The position numbers and the translations under genes are program-made. 64,000 nucleotides of DNA, taken from positions 376,231,601 to 376,295,600 of the forward strand of contig NC_090319.1 of assembly GCF_040869045.1 (NCBI RefSeq), given 5' to 3'. This DNA is from Eurosta solidaginis. Its lineage: Eukaryota > Arthropoda > Insecta > Diptera > Tephritidae. Positions 9,868 through 21,065 of this stretch are shown piece by piece (position 1 is the first letter of the stretch; each line of letters starts with the position of its first letter). Below the pieces are notes generated by a model, which saw only the letters and a program-made list of their open reading frames with translations, had not been told where the DNA came from and did not search any database.

Positions 9868-11958
9868 TCAAAAACTGTCATCAATATCCTCTAACGGGAG
9901 TCCAAGGAAACTTGCTGTTTCAACAGGGGTGGACCATAGGGAAAGGGGTGTTAGAGGCGTTGGTTCCACATTACAATTAAAGAGATGGTTGGTGTCATGT
10001 GGGGACACATTGCAAGCGGGGCATACATTTTGTATGTCGGGGTTGATTCTGGATAGGTAAGAGTTTAACCTGTTACAGTATCCAGAACGAAGTTGAGCCA
10101 GAGTGACACGCGTTTCCCTGGGGAGTATGCGTTCCTCTTCCGCAAGTTTTGGATACTTTACTTTGAGTACTGGGTTCACCGGGCAATTCCCGGCATAAAG
10201 GTCCGACGCCTGTTTGTGGAGTTCACCAAGGACCTGCTTGTGTTTTTTCGCTTCATACGGCTGTGTTCTCAGATGCCGTATTTCCTCAAAATGCTTACGG
10301 AGATGACTCCTTAAGCCCCTAGGCGGTGCTGGCTCGTCAATCAGATGTCTGTTGGGATGCCCAGGTTTCTAGGTATTCAACAGGAACTGTTTGGTCAGCA
10401 TCTCGTTTCTTTCCCTGATGGGGAGTATTCTCGCCTCATTATGTAGATGGTGTTCTGGGGACATAAAAAGACAGCCCGTGGCAATTCTGAGAGCAGTATT
10501 TTGGCAGGCCTGTAGCTTCTTCCAGTGGGTAATTTTTAGGCTTGGCGACCATATGGGTGACGCGTAGCACGTAATCGGCTGGCTAATTGCTTTGTATGTA
10601 GTCATGAGCGTTTCTTTATCTTTTCCCCAGGTACTGCCAGCAAGGGATTTGAGGATTTTGTTACGGCTCTGAATTCTCGGAACAATTGCGGCTGCGTGCT
10701 CACCAAAATGTAGATCCTGATCAAACGTCACACCCAAGATTTTGGGGTGTAGGACAGTCGGTAGCGTAGAGCCATCGACGTGGATGTTCAAAATGGTCGA
10801 CATTTGGGACGTCCATGTTGTAAATAAGGTCGCGGAAGATTTAGTCGGTGATAATGCCAGGTTTCGCGAGGCGAAAAAACTGGAGAGATCAGGGAGGTAG
10901 CCGTTTATTTTATTGCATAGCTCATCGATCTGTGGGCCTGGGCCTGTGGCCATTACTGTGCAGTCATCGGCGTAGGAAACGATTGTGACTCCTTCCGGTG
11001 GTGAAGGTAGCTTAGATATGTAGAAATTAAACAAAAGTGGGGATAGGACACCACCCTGTTGCACCCCTTGTTTAATTCTCCTTGGCTTTGATGTTTCGTT
11101 TCTAAATAGCACCGATGCCTGCCGACCACCCAGATAATTTGCGGTCCACCTTTTAAGACATGGGGGAAGGGTAGACCCTTCCAGGTCTTGCAGTAACGAG
11201 CCATGGTTGACCGTATCAAAAGCTTTTGATAGGTCTAGCGCTACGAGTACTGTTCTATGGTGGGGGTTTTGATTTAAACCGCAATTTATCTGGGTGCTAA
11301 TGGCATTTAGCGCGGAGGTAGTGCTATGGAGTTTTCTGAAGCCATGCTGATGGGAGGCTAGTTGCAAATTTGCTTGGAAATAAGGGAGCAAAATGGCTTC
11401 GAGCGTCTTTGCTACTGGCGATAGGAGAGATATCGGACGATACGACTCTCCTATGTTAGCTGGTTTACCAGGCTTTAGTAGCGGGACCACCTTGGCCATT
11501 TTCCATTTCTCGGGTATGACAAAGGTGGAAAGAGACAGGTTGAAGACCTGCGCTAAATATTTGAAACCCTCTTTCCCTAGGCTTTTAAGCATCGGCATGG
11601 CTATGCCGTCTGGGCCCACTGCTTTGGATGGTTTAGCGCGACCAATGGCGTCCTCAACCTCTTTAGCGGTGATGGTGATTGGTGACGCGCTGAATTTGTG
11701 TTTATGTGCGTGTCTGTTGGCCCTCCGTCTAACTTTGTCGACCGTAGAATGCATTATATATTGTCGGCAGAAAGCACTCGCGCATTTTTTCGCATCCGAC
11801 AGCACTTTGTCGCCAAAGGCGATGGAAACTTTGTCTTTGTGCTTAGTCGGATTCGATAGGGACTTTACGGTGGACCAAAGTTTACCCACACCGGTAGAGA
11901 GGTTACAACCTCTTAGGTGCTCCTCCCATTTCGCCCGCTTGTGTTCATCCACAAGCAA
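9868..11958 (-). pseudogene. Reverse transcriptase region of the inner LINE
   Basis: The long frame runs 11958-10369 (529 codons) and has all RT blocks: KPSKAVGPDGI, YRPISLLSP, HGFRKLHSTTSAL, the catalytic VALDLSKAFDTV, VQQGGVLSPLLFN and the active-site SYADDCTV. It stops at a TAG where the older copy at 7059 has CAG, so this is a recent C-to-T nonsense change. The same frame then continues to the natural stop at 9868 with the C-terminal CPACNVSPHDTNHLFNC, a zinc-knuckle-like end. Apart from the one stop, the domain looks intact. It would copy the element RNA at the nicked target. Confidence 0.85.
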
Positions 11959-12032
11959 TCTGATGCGTTGGTTTATATCCCTTATTTGGGGGTCGCCTGG
12001 ATCAAGCTGCCTTATAAGGTCACGTTCTCTCG

Positions 12033-13478
12033 CTAAGTTTGCGGCCTCCGCCGGGAAGTGGGCCGGATTTCGGGAATTCTCCCGGCGGGAATGAAACGTG
12101 CCGAGGCGGATTCAATGACCTTGCGGAAGGCACGCTCCCCTTGGCGGGCATCAGTCGGGATAGGGAGGGCAGCAAAGAGGTTGTCTGTAAAGGATTTATA
12201 TTCTTCCCACTTTCCTTTTTTAAAGTTTATGAAAGTGCGTTTTTCGGTCACGATGAAGTCGGCGGTACGCTCGAGCGAAACAAGTATAGGCAGGTGGTCG
12301 GATGCCAATGATACCATCGGCTGCCAGTTGACGCAGTTTACGAGTTCTGCGCTCACGATTGAGATATCTGGCGAACTGTGACAGCTTCCTACCATACGTG
12401 TGGGGGCGTCTCCGTTTATTGTGCAGAACGTCGTTTCTTCTATTTGATCCGCCAACATCTCGCCCCTAATGTCCGCCCGCAAATTTGAATGCCATAGATC
12501 ATGATGGGCATTGAAGTCGCCTAAAATAATGCGATTGTTTCCAGTGAGTAAGGCTCTGATATTAGGGCGGTATCCACCGGGGCAACAGGTGGCAGGGGGG
12601 ATGTAGATGTTGATGATTTCTAGGTTTGCATCGCCTGACCGGACAGATAGGCCTTGACGTTCTAAGACGTTGTCCCTGCGGTCGATGCCAGGATCTATGT
12701 GATATTGCACAGAGTGGTGTATTATAAACGCGAGGCCGCCTCCATTTCCGCTCTCGCGATCTTTTCTGTGGACATTATACCCAGAGCAGGTCTGCAATGC
12801 AGATCGTGCTGTGAGTTTAGTCTCTTGAATCACAGCAATGCGGATGTTGTGCCGCTTCATGAAATTGACTATCTCCGTAATCTTCCCAGTTAGTCCATTA
12901 CAGTTTAACTGCAGAATTCTGAAGTGCATGAGGGGAGACGTCGCCACTCTGGGGGTAAGTGACGGGTGACTACGCCTGGGTTGAGGAAGGCCAGGACGCA
13001 ATTGCTGTTGTGGCCCTGGGACTGGGCGTCCTTGGGCAAGCATTGGGGTACCCGGATGATTTGGGTTTGCGACCTGGCAACATGGCGCGATGAAACCTGT
13101 CGAGGGGTTGCCGTCGCGGAGACCAGAACATCTAGGAAAGTGGCACCACCCAAGGCAGGAGCTGCATTGGGCGGATGTCGCAAAAATATATATTCTGTGC
13201 TGGCAAACGGTGCAAACGGAGGTAGGGACTAAGAGTCTGTTTCCCTGACCTACACGATTGCTGCCGGAAAAGAGGGGGGGAGAAGACGGGGGCAGGGGCT
13301 GTTGCTCAGCATTGCTTCCGACTCTACTACGAAGATTGTAGTTATGAGTGGTAGCAGCTGTTTGAGTTGTTGGCGCCGTAAGGCGCGAGCAGCAGCGGGT
13401 ACTTGTTGTGGCTTGCTGAGCAGCGGGGCTGCTGGAAGGTAATGGGGGGGGGGGGGGGGGGGGGGGGCGCTTAGACAT
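12033..13478 (-). pseudogene. Second PHD-like finger and APE endonuclease of the inner LINE
   Basis: The frame opens in a proline run from the poly(C) tract. It has a PHD-like finger (CTVCQHRIYIFATSAQCSSC, then WCHFPRCSGL) and then the endonuclease: RILQLNCNGLTGKI, VIQETKLTA, GGGLAFIIHH, IINIYIPP, ILGDFNAHH, PDISIVS and ASDHLPI. All the expected catalytic positions are there. It ends by frameshift near 12050, where the reading continues one base off as HFPAEAANLARERD into the reverse transcriptase, so the normal product is one long polyprotein. It acts in target-primed reverse transcription in the nucleus. Confidence 0.8.
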
Positions 13479-13861
13479 AGACTACGGGGCGCCTTTGGGC
13501 GTGAACAGCAAGGAGCCACAAAAGATTTATAAAAGTTACGTGGACGTCGGGTTTTGGGATCAAGCCCAGAACAACCTGTCCGATGCAACCATCCCTTACA
13601 CGAGACACACTGAACAGAGTATGACCGTCCTAAAAAGAAGCTTTTCCGGCAGATGCAGCAAAACCATTTCTCAGGACCGGGGTCAGGAGACGGACCCGGA
13701 TTGGATTCGATACCTTCCCGGAGCAAGAGAATATGGAGCAGTCCTGCTGCAAGGAGCTGCTGGGAGGATGACAATTTGTGGGAGGAACGAAACAAATTAA
13801 ATGGGGTTACACTGAAATGACAGTCCTTGGTCGGGGAAAATCCCGAGTCGCTCCGGTACAT
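13250..13861 (-). pseudogene. 2A-like leader and first PHD-like finger of the inner LINE
   Basis: I place the start at the ATG at 13861-13859, because the upstream methionine at 13963 lies outside the element boundary (13884). Residues 1-56 form a short leader whose hydrophobic end (LLAAGLLHILLL) runs straight into REGIESNPGP. This fits the 2A ribosome-skipping consensus (D/G)(V/I)ExNPGP, with the skip expected before Pro57. A PHD-like finger follows: CCICRKSFFLG, then CVSCKGWLHRTGCSGL. The frame is then thrown off in a 24-base poly(C) run and the last 60 or so codons of the open frame are out of register. Confidence 0.7.
13444..13467. repeat. 24-base poly(G) run (poly-proline codons on the minus strand)
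   Basis: It is a pure G tract. In any of the three minus-strand frames it codes for proline, so it marks the exact place where the first-finger and second-finger frames of the inner LINE fail to meet. Replication slippage or a sequencing error in the run could each explain the frameshift. Confidence 0.9.
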
Positions 13862-13884
13862 AGAACCGACTGCCTTGGGAAGTG

Positions 13885-14893
13885 GGTGGCTGCTGTCTTT
13901 CTTGACCTTAGAAGAGCCATCGAAACGGTAGATAGGGAAATCCTTATCCTTATACTTCAACAAATTGGTATTAAAGACATAGAGCTTGCTTGGTTTCGCA
14001 GTTATCTAAAACATAGGAAACAGCGAACAGTTATAAAAACAGCGATATCTGATGTATTGGAAGTGCCCATATGCTTACCACAAGGCTCGGTCCTGGCACC
14101 AATATTGTTCCTAATATATATAAATGATATAGTTAATGCGATACAAGACTGTGATATCAAACTATTTGCGGATGATACATTACTTATGATCAGTGACAAT
14201 AATATTACTACTGCGGTATTAAAAATGCAAAATGATCTCAACAATTTATATTATGTGCGAATAGGCAAAAGCTTAATATAAACAAAACCAAATATATGGT
14301 CATAACAAGAAAAAATATTAATGATGAGGACTTAAGTGGGCTGAAAATAAATAATGAAACCATACAAAAAGTTAATAGCATAAAATATTTAGGGATTATA
14401 ATTGATAACAAACTTAAATTTGAAGAACATATAAACTACACAGTTGCGAAAGTCGCGAAAAAGATTGGTGTTGTGCACAGATCTACCAAGTATATACAAG
14501 AAAAATATAAAATAATTATTTATAAATCTATTATTGAACCACATTTTGTGTATTGTCCATCGATATTATTCATAATAGCGGACAAAGAAATTGATAAGCA
14601 CCAAAAGCTTCAAAATAGATGTTCAAATAGATGTGCATCTAGTACCCCTCGATGCTAGAACGGCTGATATGTTAAGAAAGTTGAACTGGTTGAGTGTCAA
14701 GCAAAAAATTTATTTTCATACCATGAAATTGATATTTAATATAAAACATGGAAATGTACCTGAATATTTAAGTAGTAACGTAGTTCTAGTGGAGCAAACA
14801 CACAATATAAATACTAGAAATAGACATAATTTTAAATTGCCATTTTTTCGAACAGAAATAGATAAGCAAAACCTTTTTTTAAAAAAGGCCTAA
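13885..14893 (+). pseudogene. Reverse transcriptase, C-terminal part, middle LINE
   Basis: The coding sequence left at 9817 resumes here. The first visible block is VAAVFLDLRRAIETVD (the first catalytic aspartate motif). CLPQGSVLAPILF and the active-site LFADDTLL follow, then thumb and C-terminal sequence in shifted frames (KYLGIIIDNKLKFEEHI at about 14390; DARTADMLRKLNWL at about 14660). Frameshifts lie near 14260 and 14640. The motif order matches jockey/I-group LINEs. Confidence 0.8.
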
Positions 14894-15053
14894 AGGGTTA
14901 CAATGAGCTCCCACTGGAAATTAAAAACTGCAATGAAATCTTAGTTTAAAGGCAAAATTATATGAATTTTGTAAAACTCTACCTATAAGATAGAATAGTA
15001 CTATTTGTATCTTGAATTAGGCTTTAAGCCGTAATAAATAAATAACTAACTAA
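14894..15053 (+). mobile_element. 3' untranslated end of the middle LINE
   Basis: It is non-coding sequence after the last RT frame, ending in AATAAATAAATAACTAACTAA at about 15033-15053. This is the tail of the LINE that starts at 7573. Immediately after it the older LINE resumes. Confidence 0.6.
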
Positions 15054-15088
15054 CCTATTGGATGGGGCGAAACACTGCTACAACTACA
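15054..15088 (+). mobile_element. Tail of the older LINE that was split at 7572
   Basis: CTATTGGATGGGGCGAAACAC plus CTACAACTAC matches the 3' untranslated end of the 6268 copy (in reverse there) and of the 9818 copy. Joined to 7572 it restores the family's end, which proves the nesting order. Confidence 0.7.
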
Positions 15089-16172
15089 GGACTGACAAGG
15101 ATTCAAATCCCACCTCTGGGGGAAAAGGTGTAGAAGAAATGTACAAGGTATAATCGAAACAGCTGTCGCCTTGTCCGTCCTTATGACACGTTGTTTAAAT
15201 TTTTCCCAAATTATTAAATAAATAAAAAAATTGCTTCAAATAAATGTTTTTATTCATTTAAAAGCAATGACTAAAATCCCCGCTTAATTCATAAAAAAAT
15301 TAAGTTAGCAATTTTCCGTTCAATCATCCGTCAGCATAAAGGTTATATATAAGCGTTAAAGGTGATATACTTTGGATAAAATTACCTTCTATATAAAAAT
15401 ACAATAACACGGTTTTTACACATAACGTGATATCTCAATTAATAAGAAAGGAAAAATGTTTAAATTTTAGATGAACAATCTCGTTAGGTATTAAAAAAAT
15501 GGGCATTGCAACGCCTGAACTGTTAGGGATGTGTGCGCTCGAGCCCCAAGTCATACATAAGTGGGGTGGTGAAATGTTGCTGATACTCAAGCTGATAATG
15601 TGCTGCAATGGCGCAGTGAAAATTTATATGTTGCGTTTGATTTGCTAGTGATGATCAGTTGATTGTCTACATTGTATTCAACGAACGCGCGACTTTGCCA
15701 AAGCTGCGCAAAACTTGCCGAAGAAATGAGGTTTTGTCATAAAAAGTAACACTGCTCCAACAACTGATTGAGCTGCACACCGGCCTGTTGCGATGAAATG
15801 CAAATTTTCAATATTTTAAATTCAGTTCCAATTAACGATTTAAATAAGGTATTCGAATACAATCGTTGATAAATAATCGATTTTTCGAATAGTTACAAAA
15901 GCATTTTCTACTTGAGAACAATGCGTCAGCGCGTATTGCTGAAATAATTTCCTTCAGGTATTTTAATTTCCAAAAAAAAAAAAACAAAAAACATTTATTG
16001 AGTAAACAAAAAACACTAGGAGTTCCATATGCAAATATGGCCTTTTGTATAATCGTCCCTCATTTATCAGGTCAGCATATATATAATTATTATATATATG
16101 CAGGTCAACTAACCGAACTTATCTACATCTGTTCTTAGCTATTTAGTCATAAATGTGCTGATAATATGAATG
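15089..16172. other. Intergenic stretch downstream of the p31comet-like gene
   Basis: There is no convincing gene. A box-B-like GATTCAAATCC lies at about 15101. An AATAAA for the minus-strand gene (seen as TTTATT near 15995) is a possible polyadenylation signal. An almost perfect 27-base AT palindrome (GCATATATATAATTATTATA...) lies at about 16075-16101. Confidence 0.5.
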
Positions 16173-17204
16173 TCACTTTGTCCATAAATTTATACCCTTC
16201 ATTGGCTTCTCTTTGAACCCACGTACCAATATATCTGCTTCCCACCACGTACAGCTTGATTGCTTATTTTGCTTGCAACCAAATTCAAGATTTTTCTTGT
16301 CAGAATCGTCCACATTTAGACACATTTTTTCATCAAATACCTCCAGTTCCTTACAGCAATTCAATGTGAGATCATCGTCGTTTACTGGATATGGACTATG
16401 TTGTAAATGAATATGTATGTCTTTGCAGCTTGGTGGCAATTGACATACATCTTTTGGTAATAATTGCGCATTTGCGCATGAGCTATGGGCATTTTCCGAT
16501 TCGCTAGACATTTCCAATTCAAGATATAAGTTCGTTGGACTAAGATTAAGCGAAAAAATGTTAAATAACTCTTCGCCGGTCAAAAGTGAGCTGCAAAGAA
16601 CATTAAACGTTTAGATATTTACAAAAGAATAAAATTCACTTAAACTTACATTAAAGTTTGATTAAGACGCGCATTTGGTATGCGGTGATGGTTGTGATAG
16701 TGAAGAGGCGATATCGAATCAATTGGTATGTGTATTGTATATGCCTCTTTAGCTGTGAATGTTGTAGATCCGAAAAGGAATCTTAAACTGCGCACAGTAT
16801 TTATTTCAAATGATTTCTTAATGAGCTTTTTGCAAATGTGAAAAATGTTAATTGCGAAAACAAATATACATACATCTAATTTGTCATAAACTTACCTCGC
16901 GCATTGCAGTAATCGCTTCTTTTGTTTGCAGAGCCTGTTTGCGTTGTCGCTGCATTTTAAAAGCGTTAAGCGTACATATAGATGATCCGTGACTATCAAT
17001 TTGCAAATGTTCATTGATGCTCGACGCACTTTCTTCCGATTCCGACCACAACCCCACATAGTATTTGAAGGTGTTGTAAACAAATGGTATTTGATGCCGT
17101 TGAAAGAGCAAAAACTCTAAAATTGCATTAACAACATCTGCAGTTGAGCCTGCTGTTAGTACATCTACATCTATGTTGAGATCAATTTTTTTTGTTGGCG
17201 CCAT
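16173..17204 (-). CDS. p31comet (MAD2L1-binding protein)-like, three exons
   Basis: Exon 1 is 17204-16896, exon 2 is 16825-16650 and exon 3 is 16590-16173. The introns are 70 and 59 bases with GTAAGT donors and AG acceptors. The lengths (309+176+418) sum exactly to 301 codons, giving 300 residues. Exon 1 has ILEFLLFQRHQIPFVYNTFK, exon 2 has VRSLRFLFGSTTFTAKEAY and exon 3 ends WWEADILVRGF. These fit my memory of the p31comet family, a HORMA-fold antagonist of the spindle-checkpoint protein MAD2 that works with TRIP13 to release it (human protein about 274 residues). The splice model is strong. The family name is moderate and rests on recall of conserved blocks. The middle of exon 3 (Ser/Asn/Cys/Asp-rich) looks like an unstructured loop. 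Confidence 0.6.
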
Positions 17205-17415
17205 TTTTATATTTTAAATTAAAAATTGCAAAATATCTATTTCTTAAGCTAATGATAAGCTGCTGGCATTCCCAAACTTTTGCGAAACACTTTCACTACA
17301 TCCTTCTCGTCATATGCTTTTTTTAATCCAAATTATTGCATGATGGCAGCTCTTTGGCATGGTGCACTGAACACACACAACGATGAGCTGTCAAAAGAAA
17401 TGTCAATTTGGAAAG
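17205..17415. other. Upstream flank of the p31comet-like gene
   Basis: These 211 bases hold no open frame and presumably carry the gene's 5' untranslated region and promoter. I cannot point to a TATA box or initiator with confidence. Confidence 0.4.
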
Positions 17416-17439
17416 CCGCCTGATAGAGCTGGATTCGAT

Positions 17440-19125
17440 TCGATTTTTTTAAGAATCGTTTCTAGAAAAATTCGATTTAATCGATTAAATCGAAACGAAT
17501 AAAGTTTATTTAACACTCATCAATATACTGCCGAAGCAACAATATAATTTTTTAGTTATGCCCGCGTAATTATTACATATTCGTTTAAATTTAATATGTT
17601 TTTAATAAAGAAAATATGTTTTGTGTAACGTAAAAAAAATTTTATGTTTTGTCTATTCAAATAAACTTTCGTTTATTAAAATAAAATTGCAAGATTGTAA
17701 TAATGTGCAATATTAAAATCAAATCTACTTAAAATTGAGTATCATAGTCGTATAACATATATAACGGAGATACTAAACGGTAAAATGAAATCAACTTAGA
17801 AATTATTGTAACAAAACATGTACAGTCATGTACTTTCAATTTAAACTTCAACTAATAATTTCATAAGAAAAATCAATTAATACAATACTAATTATAAAAC
17901 ATTAAACAAAATGCGCTGATATTTAATAAAGATTGTGAAATAATTTCAAAATATATAAATATAATGAATTAATTTGAGTGATTGGATTTATACATTTAAT
18001 ATCAAATTTATAATAGAGACATTAAACATTGTATAATGGAAAAAATGTGCTACATGACATAACGGAGCTACGAAGCTGTAAAAAGAACAGTAATTGCGTG
18101 ATTAAAAAAGCTGTTTCACAACTGGAACTTATTGAATTTTATCAAAGACCAATTATCAACCACTGGAATTAAAGGAAAAACTTAACATCATCAATTCATA
18201 CTGTTCTTGATTACCCTGGCCATATGGATTGCTCGGCCATACAAATTGACAACCACAAAAAAAAAAAGTTTATTTAAATTTCGCTTATCCTTTGTAACGA
18301 TGTACTTACTTACGTACTTAACCATTTACCCGATTTTCCCCGAAAGATAAAGCAGGCACGGCAATACCGAAACTGGCGCAAGCGGTGCGGTGTACCAGGG
18401 CTCCAGCTCCGAGGGGCCCCCAAACCAACGAGTCGCAAAAGTTTCCCCGAAAAATTTACACACTAAATTACGGGAAAATTTTTATTTTTTATTTATTTTA
18501 TTCAAATTTTAATCCAAAGGCAGATATCGGGATGGACGTCCAGGATAGAAATTGAGTAAAATACCGTATTCTACACATACTAAACATCGATTTAGAACAT
18601 CCACTAAAAATTGGACTTGGATTTTGAACTGTGGATGAGCGAAAATCGATGTTTCGAATGTGCCGATTGAGCTACTATTAGTGTCTGAAAATTATGTAAT
18701 TATTGAAAGATTTTAAGCCCTTTAATATATAGTCGTGTAAATGGACACAATGAAATTGCACTTATATACGAACGACTCGAGACTCGAGAACCGTGCGCGC
18801 AGATTGTATTAAAACCTAGTAGGAAGTAGGTGGACCCACAACTCGTAACACGAGTTGAAGTTATATATGTTTCTGAGATTTTACATTGAGTATTAGTCAT
18901 TACTTTACTAGTCAAATGTAGTGGTATAAGAATATTTTTTTTTTTTAACGCTGTACACTTGTGATTGGCGATACAAGTAGTAGGACAATTTGGCTGTAAA
19001 AGAGTATGTAAAGGAACTATATATGCAACATAATATAAAAAGATCCTATAAGCAAAATCTTTTGTGTCGTATAACTTTTTTTTAGAAAAAGGGCCTCCTG
19101 CAAATTTTGCACAAGGGCCCCCACG
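17440..19125. other. AT-rich non-coding interior of the hAT element
   Basis: There is no coding potential. The terminal part has a short self-complementary ATTTAATCGATTAAAT motif at about 17474-17489. A GC-richer 150-base block at about 18350-18500 (around CAGGGCTCCAGCTCCGAGGG) stands out in composition but I cannot assign it. Confidence 0.4.
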
Positions 19126-19141
19126 ACTTCCGGTATGGTCC

Positions 19142-19556
19142 CCCAGCGGGTTAGGGGATCAGAATATACCCGCGGTAGGTACGCCTATTGTAAGAGGCGA
19201 CTAAAATACCAGATTCAAGGGACTGTGCAGCGCAACCCTTCAGGTTGCCAGCGCAATATAAAGCTTCTCCAAGCCCAATTGTCAACCTCACATATCCGCG
19301 GCGAATCCTGTTTCACTAAAAGACGAGGCTCTGGCGACCCCAAGCTCCTCATGGAACTTGGGGGTGGGGAGGGAGAGAATGGCCTGAAGGTTTAATGTGG
19401 CCACATAGATCGTTCACGAGATGGTCTGGCTAGCACCTTAATGGTGCTGTGATACCGGAGCGTACCGGATCTGTATCCGGTAAAGGACCATCACATCGAT
19501 AACACTCCCCAGATCCTTCGGGGAGCAACATTATCGCTACAACAACAACAACAACA
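19142..19556 (+). repeat. SINE copy C, full length, with target duplication
   Basis: The head CCCAGCGGGTTAGGGGATC resembles a tRNA D-arm/box A. The body has the ACCCGCGGTAGGTACGCC and GATGGTCTGGCTAGCACC blocks. The 3' end is GCTACAACAACAACAACAAC. The flanks ACTTCCGGTATGGTCC (19126-19141) and ACTTCCAGTACGGCCC (19557-19572) are a diverged 16-base target duplication, showing retroposition by a LINE. It is about 415 bases long and has no protein product. Confidence 0.75.
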
Positions 19557-19799
19557 ACTTCCAGTACGGCCCTGAAAGCAGGACAGTTCCTCTCTCGTTT
19601 CGTTGCCTGCCGACAAAATTAGAAGTATCAAGGAATACCACATGGGTCTTCACTTGATCCTTTCATGGGAGTGAGATAATTAGTATAATATAAGTGTATA
19701 CCGAAATGTCATACTTTTTTCGCTTTTTTTAATATTTTATTTCAAAACACAGTATCGTACTCATATACATATGTAATACTCCTATATTGCTAGAAGATA

Positions 19800-20785
19800 A
19801 TTGTCGTGAGCAACACCATCAGCTCAGTCAGAATTGGGAAGGACCTCTCCGAGCCGTTCGAAACTAAACGAGGTTTCAGACAGGGTGACCCCCTATCGTG
19901 CGATTTCTTTAATTTGATGCTGGAGAAAATTATACTAGCTGCAGAACTTAACCGTACTGGAACCATATACACTAAAAGCGACAATTACTGGCATATGCTG
20001 ATGACATTGATGATTGGAAAAAGAAGCGGTAAAGATGGGTTTGATGGTGAATGAGGACAACACGAAGTACCTGCTGTCATCGAGCAAAGAGTCAGCGCAT
20101 ATGCGCCTTGGCAACCACGCTACTGTTGGCAGCCATAATTTCGAAATAGTAAAAGACTTCGTTTATTTGGGAACCAGCATCAACACTAGCAACAACATCA
20201 GCACTGAAATCCAGCGAAGAATCAATCTTGCCAATAAATGCTACTTTCGACTAGGTAGGCAATTGAAAAGTAAAGTCCTCTCTCGGCGAACGAAAAATAA
20301 TACTCTACAAGTCACTTATCGTACGCGTTCTGCTATATGGGGCAGAAGCATGGACCATGACAACAGCAGATGAAGCGGCTTTGGGAGTGTTCGAGAGAAA
20401 AGCTCTTCGAAAGATTTATGGACCTCTACGCGTTGGCGATGGCGAGTACCGAAGAAGATTTAATGATGAGCTGTTCGAGCTATACGCAGACATCAACATA
20501 GTCCAGCGAATTAAAATGCAGCGGCTGCGCTGGCTAGGCCATGTTATGCGAATGAAAGATGATGCTCCGGCCAAGAAAGTGTTTCTATCGGAACCCGCCT
20601 ATGGAAGCAGAGGTAGAGGGCGGCCCCCACTCCGTTGGAAGGACCAGGTGGAAAACGATTTAAACTCCCTTGGTGTGACCAATTGGCGCCGGTTGGCGGA
20701 GCGAAGGAGCGGCTGGCGCGCCTTGTTGGACGGCCATAACCGTTTAGACGGTTAAGCGCCAATTAAGTAAGTAAGTAAGAAGATA
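19800..20785 (+). pseudogene. RTE-type LINE fragment, reverse transcriptase C-terminal half
   Basis: Frame pieces cover RGFRQGDPLSCDFF and the YADD block. The block is readable only one base off (AYADDIDD in the shifted frame at about 19995). Then come VKDFVYLGTSINT, ERKALRKIYGPLRVGDGEY, RLRWLGHVMRM and RGRPPLRWKDQVE near 20640, followed by the stop. The 3' tail is GTAAGTAAGTAAG at about 20767-20780, the microsatellite tail usual for RTE elements. At least two frameshifts (about 19985 and 20370) make it dead. Confidence 0.75.
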
Positions 20786-21065
20786 AGTGTGAGAAGAAAA
20801 AATTTAAATTTGGGTACATACGATTTCTGATTACAAACACAAAAACTTTTAAGCAGCAATATATTGGCACTCCGATGTTTGTAAGTGTAGCCAGCCTGTA
20901 TTAGCAATATAGGGGTATTACATACCAGAAGTGCGCAGAAATTTCTTAATCTTTCTCTCGAAGCCAACAACACAATAAAGATAAATTTATAAAAATAATA
21001 AAAATTACAGAATATGTATTTCCTCAAGCGTCCGTAAAGCAGATAGTGATGAATGCTTCAATGCC

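Larger units (their letters stand above)
9818..13884 (-). mobile_element. Nearly complete LINE (jockey/CR1-like) inserted into another LINE
   Basis: The element is in minus orientation. Its 3' end is the (GTT)n tract at 9818-9832 (a CAA tail on the element strand) and its 5' end is at about 13884. A 12-base target duplication, GGTGGCTGCTGT, flanks it (9806-9817 and 13885-13896). It encodes a 2A-like leader, two PHD-like fingers, an APE endonuclease and a reverse transcriptase. Two apparent frameshifts and one nonsense codon break the ORF. It is the best preserved of three copies of its family in the window. Confidence 0.85.

Noticed and set aside
11393..12094. 233-codon plus-strand frame
   Set aside because: It is the antisense shadow of the inner LINE reverse transcriptase, which has all motifs on the minus strand.
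13862..13963. Upstream methionine at 13963 as the start of the LINE ORF
   Set aside because: It lies beyond the target duplication at 13885-13896, outside the element, so it cannot be the native start.
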